In this document: positions 6,052 through 11,764 of the stretch, piece by piece
Layout: the number at the start of each line of letters is the position of its first letter
How positions within the stretch are numbered: the stretch's first letter is position 1
Assembly (NCBI GenBank): GCA_012799075.1
Contig: JAAZLZ010000109.1
Span: forward strand, 1-12,051
Direction: 5' to 3'
From: Bacillota bacterium
GTDB lineage: Bacteria; Bacillota; Limnochordia; JAAZLZ01
Length of the DNA: 12,051 nt
Notes under the pieces: model-generated
Told to the model about the DNA's origin: nothing
Seen by the model: only the letters and a program-made list of their open reading frames with translations
Database searches by the model: none
Program-made: the position numbers and the translations under genes

Positions 6052-7950
6052 ATGGGCATCTATGCTTTGGAACAAAGAAGGGAGAGCGGGCTGATCACCT
6101 TTCTCCGGCGCAGCCGGTCGGCACCCACAGTTGCCGCCGGGGTCCTGATTCTAATCAGTTGGCTGGGGGCCCGGGGACAATTCCTTCCCTCCCTGTGGAC
6201 CAATGGGGGAATGATCCTGGCCGCCCTTTTGGCCGGTCACAAGATCGCTCGCCAAGCCTTGTTTGCCTTGCGCTACCGGGTGCTTGGGATCGAGGCCCTG
6301 GTCACCACCGCCGCATTAGGGGCTATTCTGATCGGAGAATACTGGGAAGCCGCGGTGGTCACCTTCCTGTTTGCCTTTGGCTCCTACTTGGAAGGACGAA
6401 CGATGGACAAGAGTCGTCAGGCCCTGCGGGAGCTGTTGGAATTGGCTCCCCGGCGGGCCACCGTCATCCGGGATGGGGTGGAGCTTCAGGTCTTGGCTGA
6501 AGAGGTGCAAAAGGGTGAGACGGTACTGGTGCGGCCGGGGGAGAAGATCCCCGTCGATGGACACATCATCAAAGGCGAAGCTTCCGTAAACCAGGCCCCG
6601 ATCACGGGCGAGTCCATGCCGGTGGAAAAGGGCCTGGGAGATGGCGTCTACAGCGGCACCATCATCCAGACGGGTTATCTGGAGCTGGTTGCGGACAAGG
6701 TTGGGGATGACACCACTTTCAGCCGTATCATCCACTTAGTGGAAGAGGCCCAGGAGAAGACGGCCCCGGTTCAGCGGTTTGTCGAAGGGTTTGCTCGCTA
6801 CTACACCCCGGGAATCATGGTTCTAGCTGTGCTCGTCTACATCATCACCCGGGATGTCCTCCTGGCCCTAACCTTGCTGGTCATTGCCTGTCCTGGGGCC
6901 TTGGTGATTGCAACCCCCATTTCCATCGTCGCCGGGATCGGCAATGCTGCCCGGAGAGGAGTCCTAGTCAAGGGCGGGGAGCACCTGGAGATGCTTGGGG
7001 CCATCGATGTGGTGGTATTGGATAAAACCGGCACCCTGACGGAAGGTGAACCCCAGGTGGTGGGAGTGGAGGGCTTTGGAGTAGGGCGGGATATGGTACT
7101 AACCCAGGCTGCGGCCTTGGAGCGCTACTCGGAGCACCCGCTGGCCAAAGCAATTATTGCCCAGGCCAATGAGGAAGGACTGGAATATCCGCCCGTTGAT
7201 GACTTTACCGTCCTGACCGGTCATGGAGTCAAGGGCACCCTGGAGGGCAAGCCTGTGCTCTTGGGCAATGAGAAGCTGCTGGAACGGGAAGGGCTTTCCA
7301 TCCCGGAGCATATCCGGCTGCACCTTGATGAAGAAGCCGCCCAGGGGAGAACCGTCATCCTGCTCGCCCAAGGCCGCCAGATCATCGGCGCCATTTCCCT
7401 GGCTGACACCATTCGCCAAGATGCCCGGGAGTTGGTTCGCTCCTTGAAAAAGGCCGGTGTGAAGGAGACAGTCATGCTTACGGGCGACAACCCGGGGACG
7501 GCCCGGGCGGTGGCGGAGGCTGTGGGCATCGATCAGTTCCGTGCGGGGGTCCTGCCGGAAGATAAGGCTAGGGTCATCGCCGAACTTCAAGCCCAAGGAC
7601 GGCGGGTCGCCATGGTGGGTGATGGGATTAACGACGCGCCGGCAATGGCCCAGGCCGATGTGGGCATTGCCATGGGAGCCATCGGCACCGATGTGGCCAT
7701 CGAAACGGCCGATGTGGCCTTGATGGACGATCGGCTTTCCCGACTTGTCTACATCATCGAGCTTAGCCGGGCTGCCTTGAAGAACATTAGGCAGAACCTA
7801 TTCTTTGCCGTAGCTGTTGTCTTTCTTCTATTGGCCGGCGTCCTTGGCGGCCGCGTCATCCTGGGCTCGGGGATGCTTATCCATGAACTGAGCGTTCTGT
7901 TGGTAATCTTAAACGCTACCCGGCTGCTGAAGTATCAGCCGCGGTCTTGA
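6052..7950 (+). CDS. P1B-type heavy-metal-translocating ATPase with CPG motif
   Basis: This is a 632-aa integral membrane metal pump. Motifs in order: actuator TGES (185-188), membrane motif C280-P-G282 in TM6 (IACPGALVIATP), phosphorylation site DKTGT (D324), the P1B-specific SEHPLA (H362-P363), TGDN (477-480) and GDGINDAP (523-530). About eight membrane segments fit P1B topology. The last carries H611-E612-L-S in MLIHELSVLLVILNATRLL, more like the H-E motif of P1B-4 pumps than the Cu- or Zn-type TM8. The TM6 motif is CPG rather than CPC, SPC or CPH, so metal specificity cannot be assigned from known subgroups. There is no N-terminal HMA domain; that function is encoded by the gene 11 nt upstream. 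ATG 6052 has a GGGGGG-rich leader as its ribosome binding site. Export of a transition metal is inferred. Confidence 0.9.
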   Translation: MGIYALEQRRESGLITFLRRSRSAPTVAAGVLILISWLGARGQFLPSLWTNGGMILAALLAGHKIARQALFALRYRVLGIEALVTTAALGAILIGEYWEAAVVTFLFAFGSYLEGRTMDKSRQALRELLELAPRRATVIRDGVELQVLAEEVQKGETVLVRPGEKIPVDGHIIKGEASVNQAPITGESMPVEKGLGDGVYSGTIIQTGYLELVADKVGDDTTFSRIIHLVEEAQEKTAPVQRFVEGFARYYTPGIMVLAVLVYIITRDVLLALTLLVIACPGALVIATPISIVAGIGNAARRGVLVKGGEHLEMLGAIDVVVLDKTGTLTEGEPQVVGVEGFGVGRDMVLTQAAALERYSEHPLAKAIIAQANEEGLEYPPVDDFTVLTGHGVKGTLEGKPVLLGNEKLLEREGLSIPEHIRLHLDEEAAQGRTVILLAQGRQIIGAISLADTIRQDARELVRSLKKAGVKETVMLTGDNPGTARAVAEAVGIDQFRAGVLPEDKARVIAELQAQGRRVAMVGDGINDAPAMAQADVGIAMGAIGTDVAIETADVALMDDRLSRLVYIIELSRAALKNIRQNLFFAVAVVFLLLAGVLGGRVILGSGMLIHELSVLLVILNATRLLKYQPRS

Positions 7951-7967
7951 CAAAAGGAGGATCACCC

Positions 7968-8210
7968 ATGGAAGTCAAAGTGTTCGGTGTTGAAGGCTGC
8001 TCAAGCTGCGACCGGCTCTTTCGCACTCTCCAGCACATTGCCGCAGAACTGGGCAACGTCCAAGTCGACAAGGAAAACGATCTTGGTGTGGCCTTAACCT
8101 ATGGCTTGCGGGTGCCCCCAGGGATTGCCATCGATGGGGAACTGGTAGTCAAGGGGCGGTTCCCCGATAGGGAAGAGCTTTGGGCCCTTTTGGCAAGTCG
8201 CCAGATTTAG
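7968..8210 (+). CDS. Small thioredoxin-like redox protein (mini-thioredoxin, CSSC)
   Basis: An 80-aa protein with the minimal thioredoxin fold. Strand MEVKVFGVEG leads into the active-site C11-S-S-C14 at the start of a helix, and the conserved cis-proline strand is LRVPPGIAIDGELV (P50/P51). The length and the VPPGIAIDG strand fit the archaeal/anaerobe 'small redox-active disulfide protein' family (MTH895-like). Start is ATG 7968, given by AAAAGGAGG (7952-7960) 7 nt upstream; an in-frame TTG at 7947 overlaps the ATPase stop but has no site. As the third gene of the metal cluster it may keep the HMA and ATPase cysteines reduced or hand over metal itself. That role is inferred from position only. 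Confidence 0.85.
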   Translation: MEVKVFGVEGCSSCDRLFRTLQHIAAELGNVQVDKENDLGVALTYGLRVPPGIAIDGELVVKGRFPDREELWALLASRQI

Positions 8211-8212
8211 CG

Positions 8213-8241
8213 TTGAAGCCGGGTTTTCCACCCGGCTTCAA
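8213..8241. terminator. Hairpin between convergent genes (no U-tract)
   Basis: A perfect 11-bp stem (TTGAAGCCGGG 8213-8223, CCCGGCTTCAA 8231-8241) has a 7-nt loop TTTTCCA. It sits between the 3' ends of the thioredoxin gene (plus strand) and the Rossmann-MCP gene (minus strand). No run of T follows on either strand. A bidirectional transcript end or 3' protection element is the likely role. Confidence 0.6.
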
Positions 8242-8244
8242 TCC

Positions 8245-9096
8245 CTATTGACCAGTTCTAATCAAATCTTCAAGCACACAGCCCATACCTTCTAGCTGCT
8301 GGATAAGCTCCTGCATTTTGCCGTCGGCGTTTTTCTGATTGCTAGTGACCATGTTTGTTTGACTGAGCACTTCCTTTGATTGATCCAATGATTGCTCGAA
8401 GGCTACTTCGATATCCCGAAGGATCCTGGCGATTCGCCTGGCGGAACCGATGGCTTCTTCCGCCAGGCTGCGGATGCTGTCGGCGACCACGGAAAAACCG
8501 CGGCCATGCTCTCCGGCCCGGGCGGCTTCGATGGCAGCGTTTAATCCCAAAAGCTTCGTCTGATCGGCAATGTTGCCAATGAAATCGAGGATTTCCCCGG
8601 TTTCCTCCAAACGGGTCCGGCTAGTCCGGGCTAGTTCCTGAAGGCTGTGGGCTGCTTCGAGGAGTCTATTCAAGTTATCCTCTCGACTCACCGCCGATTC
8701 CCGGTTAGTTGCGGCCAGCTGATTAGTAACCTGTGCCAGGTTGCCCACCTGTTCTTCCAGAGTGTTGATAACCTGTTCTTTAGACCTGACGATGGACATC
8801 ATCAAGAGAGCGGCATCGGAATCAACAACTGTCGTCTCAGGTCCTGCTAGATCGTGAATCCTTCGCCGAACCGCTTCAACCCCTGTGGCTTCGATGACAA
8901 TTTGTTTGCCGGTAGCTTTCAGCAAATCTTCCATGTTGGTGGTCGCTCGAATCCGGTTGCTTCGCGCCAGGTTGAGGGCAGGGGCCTGGGGATTGATATC
9001 GGCAATTCCCACGATTTGAATGTCAGGAACCTGCAGCAGGGTTTTGAGAATGACGAGCCCGCCCCGCCCCCCACCAATGATTGCTACTCGCAGCAC
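8245..9096 (-). CDS. Soluble Rossmann-MCP fusion: NAD-binding domain plus chemoreceptor signalling domain
   Basis: A 283-aa protein without membrane segments. Residues 1-~100 form a dinucleotide-binding Rossmann domain: VAIIGGGRGG (4-13, with G8-x-G10-x-x-G13), then IVGIADINPQAP ending strand 2 in acidic D33 (suggesting NAD rather than NADP), and IVIEATG (66-72), as in the N-terminal domains of oxidoreductases. Residues ~105-283 form a coiled-coil MCP signalling region. The hairpin tip is IADQTKLLGLNAAIEAARAG (176-195) followed by EHGRGFSVVAD and IRSLAEEA, the segment that binds CheA/CheW. Start is GTG 9096 because GGAGGAGG (9104-9111, minus strand) is 7 nt upstream; TTG 9138 would add 14 residues that include this site. 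A cytoplasmic receptor sensing redox state through bound NAD(H) is inferred. No other chemotaxis gene is in the window. Confidence 0.85.
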   Translation of the reverse strand: MLRVAIIGGGRGGLVILKTLLQVPDIQIVGIADINPQAPALNLARSNRIRATTNMEDLLKATGKQIVIEATGVEAVRRRIHDLAGPETTVVDSDAALLMMSIVRSKEQVINTLEEQVGNLAQVTNQLAATNRESAVSREDNLNRLLEAAHSLQELARTSRTRLEETGEILDFIGNIADQTKLLGLNAAIEAARAGEHGRGFSVVADSIRSLAEEAIGSARRIARILRDIEVAFEQSLDQSKEVLSQTNMVTSNQKNADGKMQELIQQLEGMGCVLEDLIRTGQ

Positions 9097-9149
9097 AGTG
9101 TCGCCTCCTCCAAAGGACAAGGATGGGTTACAGAGCAAGTTTTCCCCAG

Positions 9150-9179
9150 ATTATGCCTAATTCCTGTCCAAACTGTCAA
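9150..9179 (-). promoter_or_regulatory. Sigma-A-type promoter for the Rossmann-MCP gene
   Basis: Read on the minus strand, a perfect TTGACA (9179 to 9174) is separated by 18 nt from CATAAT (9155 to 9150; 5 of 6 consensus). This gives a leader of about 47 nt to the GTG start at 9096. It is the best-matching promoter in the window. Confidence 0.65.
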
Positions 9180-9197
9180 ATGTTCTCAAAGATGCTC

Positions 9198-9226
9198 TTG
9201 TGGGTATTGCCCGACAGGTATATATT
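9198..9226 (+). promoter_or_regulatory. Sigma-A-type promoter for the ATP-grasp/GNAT pair
   Basis: TTGTGG (9198-9203) is followed after 17 nt by TATATT (9221-9226; 5 of 6 consensus). The predicted start near 9233 leaves about 26 nt of leader with a GGAGGG site. The -35 lies only 18 nt from that of the opposing promoter, so a protein bound between them could affect both. Confidence 0.5.
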
Positions 9227-9258
9227 GGTCTTGAGTACAGCAGGTGGAGGGATGGGGT

Positions 9259-10128
9259 TTGAGGGTCCTCATTGCTTTTAACGCGCCCCAGGCAAGCCTT
9301 GACCCCCATGGCCGGGGGACCTTGGCCTATCAAGGCGTGCTGACGGAAGTGGAAGATGTTGCTTGGGCTTTGCGAAGGCTTGGACATACGGTGGACATCT
9401 TGGCTGTTGGACTGGACCCCCGGGGGGAGCTGGCGAGACTATCCCAAGCCCATGTTGACCTGGTCTTCAATCTGGTGGAAAGCATCGGTGGAAAGGACTA
9501 CTCGGAAACTTGCTTTGCGGCAATCCTGCAGTGGCTGGATCTTCCCTTCACTGGGGCCGGCCCAGAAGCCTTGGCCCTAACGTGCAACAAGAACATCGCC
9601 CATGGCATCTTGACAGCCCATGGCATTCCAACGCCCCGTTCCTGGACTGGCTGGGATGTACCTGATCCAGTGGAGTTTCCCCTAATCATCAAGCCAGCGT
9701 GTGAAGATGGAAGCATCGGCATCGATGGCAGCTCGGTAGTTCATGATTGGCAGCAGCTAAAGAAAGGGCTAAGGGGCGACCAGGAGCTGATTGTGCAGGA
9801 ATACTTGCCCGGCGAGGAAGCAACCATTGCCCTGATGGGTCATGAACAGCCCCAGTTCCTTCTCATGGGCCGGATTGATTATGGGGGCATGCCCTCCGGC
9901 CATCTACCGATCTTAAGCTACCGGGCCAAATGGGTCCCCACCTCTCCGGAATACTTGGGCAGTACGCCTTACTGGGACGATGAGCTTCTTGAGGAGGACA
10001 AGCCCCTCCGGGAGGCGGCCCGGCGGGTCTTTCATCTGTTTCGATTGCAGGGCTACAGCCGGGTGGATTTCCGGGCGGACCCCAAGGGAATTCCCACGTC
10101 ATCGACATCAACCCCAACCCCGACATAA
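9259..10128 (+). CDS. D-alanine-D-alanine-ligase-like ATP-grasp protein, C-terminus frameshifted
   Basis: An ATP-grasp ligase of the Ddl type, 289 aa as read. Features: MRVLIAFNAPQ strand; LVFNLVESIGGKDYSE (68-83, the Ddl substrate-side motif); TCNKNIAHGIL (K112); IIKPACEDGSIGI (143-155, the ATP lysine K145 and Gly/Ser loop); VQEYLPGEEATIAL (179-192); and GYSRVDFRAD (265-274, R268 and Mg-site D270). It then ends in an off-family tail, PTSSTSTPTPT. One extra C in the CCC at 10095-10097 would restore the family ending VIDINPNPDIS, with the second metal-binding D/N pair, and give a 329-aa protein ending at 10247. As written the gene lacks those ligands and would probably be inactive. TTG 9259 is chosen because GGAGGG (9246-9251) is 7 nt upstream; GTG 9244 has no site. 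Amino acid substrates are unknown. Confidence 0.75.
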   Translation: MRVLIAFNAPQASLDPHGRGTLAYQGVLTEVEDVAWALRRLGHTVDILAVGLDPRGELARLSQAHVDLVFNLVESIGGKDYSETCFAAILQWLDLPFTGAGPEALALTCNKNIAHGILTAHGIPTPRSWTGWDVPDPVEFPLIIKPACEDGSIGIDGSSVVHDWQQLKKGLRGDQELIVQEYLPGEEATIALMGHEQPQFLLMGRIDYGGMPSGHLPILSYRAKWVPTSPEYLGSTPYWDDELLEEDKPLREAARRVFHLFRLQGYSRVDFRADPKGIPTSSTSTPTPT

Positions 10129-10247
10129 GCAGGACGGCAGGCTTTGCCCGGTCCGCTCAAGCCATGGGCTGGCCCTATGAGGAGCTCATTCAAATGATTG
10201 TTGACTTGGCGTTGGAGTCTTTCGCAGCTAGGAAGAAGGCGATCTAG
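10098..10247 (+). pseudogene. Out-of-frame C-terminal segment of the ATP-grasp gene
   Basis: In the frame that ends with TAG at 10245-10247, the DNA encodes HVIDINPNPDISRTAGFARS and then SAQAMGWPYEELIQMIVDLAL-like sequence through the stop. This is the missing end of the ligase, including D and N of the (D/E)-x-N-x-x-P metal motif. Coding quality continues without decay up to the stop, which overlaps the GTG of the next gene by one base. A very recent mutation or a homopolymer read error is therefore likelier than an old pseudogene. Confidence 0.75.
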
Positions 10248-10726
10248 TGGACGGGAGCATTAGACCTGCTGCCCAAAAGGATCGGGCAGCCATTAAGGGG
10301 ATTCTTATCCGGACGAGGGCCTTTCGACCTGCCGAGATCAAATGCGCTTTGGAAGTTTTTGATGCCGGGACCCTAGATAGGGACTCAGGTTACAACGTTT
10401 TCGTCTTCATCGGGGACAATGCGCCCCTTGGCTATGTGTGCTATGGGCCCACCCCCTTGACGGAAGGCACCTTTGACATCTACTGGATTGCAGTGGATCC
10501 CAGGTTCCAACATCAGGGAATCGGCTGGCGACTCCTAATGTGGGCGGAAGAGGCAATCGCCGCCGCAGGCGGTCGTCTGATTATCCTGCAGACTTCATCC
10601 CAAAGCGCCTATGAGGCTCCCCGGCGACTCTATCGTCGCTCGGGGTACATCCTGGAAGGAACCATCGCCAACTACTATTCCCCGGGGGATGATATGCTGA
10701 TTTATACCAAGTCGCTGCAGCCATGA
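10247..10726 (+). CDS. GNAT-family N-acetyltransferase
   Basis: A 159-aa single-domain acetyl-CoA-dependent transferase. Motif A is clear: strand FDIYWIAVDPRF (76-87), then Q88-x-x-G91-x-G93 (QHQGIGWRLL), the pyrophosphate-binding turn, followed by the helix AEEAIAAAGG. Motif B is RRLYRRSGYILEGTIANYY (126-144), with the usual 'aromatic-R-x-x-G-F/Y' pattern. The start is GTG 10247, overlapping the last base of the ATP-grasp stop (TAGTG), with GGAAGAAGG (10231-10239) as ribosome binding site. Tight overlap with a Ddl-like ligase suggests both act on one small molecule, for example a dipeptide or modified amino acid whose amine is ligated and then acetylated. That is inference; the substrate is unknown. 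Confidence 0.87.
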   Translation: MDGSIRPAAQKDRAAIKGILIRTRAFRPAEIKCALEVFDAGTLDRDSGYNVFVFIGDNAPLGYVCYGPTPLTEGTFDIYWIAVDPRFQHQGIGWRLLMWAEEAIAAAGGRLIILQTSSQSAYEAPRRLYRRSGYILEGTIANYYSPGDDMLIYTKSLQP

Positions 10727-10855
10727 TGACAGCAATCCCCCTTATTTGTGATGAAGTGCTCGAAGTTGTGAAGGGAAAGGGAGTTTGACGTCTAAAGTAA
10801 GGAGTAGAACTATTATTGCGTCTTGAAGGGGACGCTTCTAAAGGAGGAGTCGAGG

Positions 10856-11623
10856 GTGCGAGTTAATCACGTGAAACAGCGTCTCAAAGAGGGAAAACCA
10901 AGCATTGGAGCATGGCTCCTTGTCCCCGAGCCCCTGATTGCTGAACAGGTTGCCCGTCTCGGTTTCGATTGGATTTCGGTGGATATGGAACACAGCCCGG
11001 TCTGCATTGAGAGTCTAGCCCGCGTTTTTATGGCCATGGTTCCAGCCCGTGTGGCGCCCATGGTTCGCCTTCCCTGGAATACTGGGGAGAACATCAAACG
11101 GGTGCTAGATGCAGGGGCCTGGGGGATCATCGTGCCGATGGTCAACAGCCGGGCTGAAGCGGAAGCCGTTGTGGAAGCCGCCAAGTACCCAACGACGGGT
11201 GCCCGCAGTCTAGGCAGCGCCCGCTACCTCATCAGTTTTGATGCGGACCAAGAGACCTACATCGAACGGGCCAATGAGGAGATTTTGGTGGTCGTCCAGG
11301 CTGAGCATATCGATGCGGTGGAAAACGCGGAGGAGATCCTCAGTGTTCCCGGGATTGACGCCTGTTTTGTAGGGCCTTGGGATTTGATGTCCTCCATGGG
11401 CATCAATCCGGCGAAGGCCAAGGACGAGCCCCGGGTGAACGAAGCAATTGAACATGTTCGCAAGACAGCCCTCAAGTATGGGGTTGCTCCTGGGATCCAC
11501 GTGGGCGATGCCCAGGGTGCGAACAGGAGGATACAGGAAGGCTTCCAGTTCATTGCCTTGGGAACGGAAATGGCGATGATGCTTTCCGGACTAAAAGGTC
11601 AGTTGTCCCAAGTCAACTGGTAG
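10856..11623 (+). CDS. HpcH/HpaI-family class II aldolase
   Basis: A 255-aa metal-dependent aldolase of the family that cleaves 4-hydroxy-2-oxo acids (4-hydroxy-2-oxoheptanedioate, 2-keto-3-deoxy-rhamnonate and similar) to pyruvate plus an aldehyde. Expected residues are present: base H46 in VDMEHSP, pyruvate-binding R71 in VRLPW, metal ligands E150 (VVQAEHIDAVEN) and D176 (FVGPWDLMSSMG), and the TGARSLGSARY loop (114-124). GTG 10856 is the start because AAAGGAGG (10840-10847) lies 8 nt upstream; a TTG at 10823 would add 11 residues spanning that site. The exact substrate cannot be assigned. It is separated from the GNAT gene by 129 nt and appears to be its own unit. A TTGACG at 10785-10790 with TATTAT at 10811-10816 has a 20-nt spacer, too long for a confident promoter call. 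Confidence 0.88.
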   Translation: MRVNHVKQRLKEGKPSIGAWLLVPEPLIAEQVARLGFDWISVDMEHSPVCIESLARVFMAMVPARVAPMVRLPWNTGENIKRVLDAGAWGIIVPMVNSRAEAEAVVEAAKYPTTGARSLGSARYLISFDADQETYIERANEEILVVVQAEHIDAVENAEEILSVPGIDACFVGPWDLMSSMGINPAKAKDEPRVNEAIEHVRKTALKYGVAPGIHVGDAQGANRRIQEGFQFIALGTEMAMMLSGLKGQLSQVNW

Positions 11624-11653
11624 TTGGGACCGGCAGGAGGAGAGTCTATACAA

Positions 11654-11764
11654 TTGGAGCGGGCAAATTGGCCCTCCCAGGGCTGGGAAGTCGTTGACAA
11701 GGAGAAATCAACTGTGATTCGATCAAACGAGATAAGTCTTTCGTCAGGAGGGGGTGGGTTGTGA
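11654..11764 (+). CDS. Possible 36-codon small ORF coupled to the coaBC-like gene
   Basis: A short frame starts at TTG 11654, with GGAGGAG (11636-11642) upstream at a slightly long distance (11 nt). Its TGA (11762-11764) overlaps the GTG of the next gene in a GTGA arrangement. It encodes a hydrophilic 36-aa peptide beginning MERANWPSQGWEVVDKEKST, with no recognisable domain and a Gly-rich end (SGGGGL) that is simply the next gene's ribosome binding site. It may be a leader peptide, a real small protein, or chance. I do not recognise it. Confidence 0.25.
   Translation: MERANWPSQGWEVVDKEKSTVIRSNEISLSSGGGGL

Noticed and set aside
8854..9234. 126-codon plus-strand frame opposite the Rossmann-MCP gene
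   Set aside because: It is antisense shadow of the Rossmann domain with no family features, no ribosome binding site and a low-complexity composition.
10818..10835. GCGTC/GACGC hairpin in the aldolase leader as a riboswitch
   Set aside because: Only 5 bp with an 8-nt loop, no terminator or anti-ribosome-site partner; too small to support a regulatory RNA.
11694..11699. TTGACA upstream of coaBC as a promoter
   Set aside because: No acceptable -10 hexamer at 16-18 nt spacing.
11714..11726. FNR-like GTGAT-TCG-ATCAA before coaBC
   Set aside because: The spacer is three bases, not four, and the left half-site starts with G; no promoter elements are placed around it.
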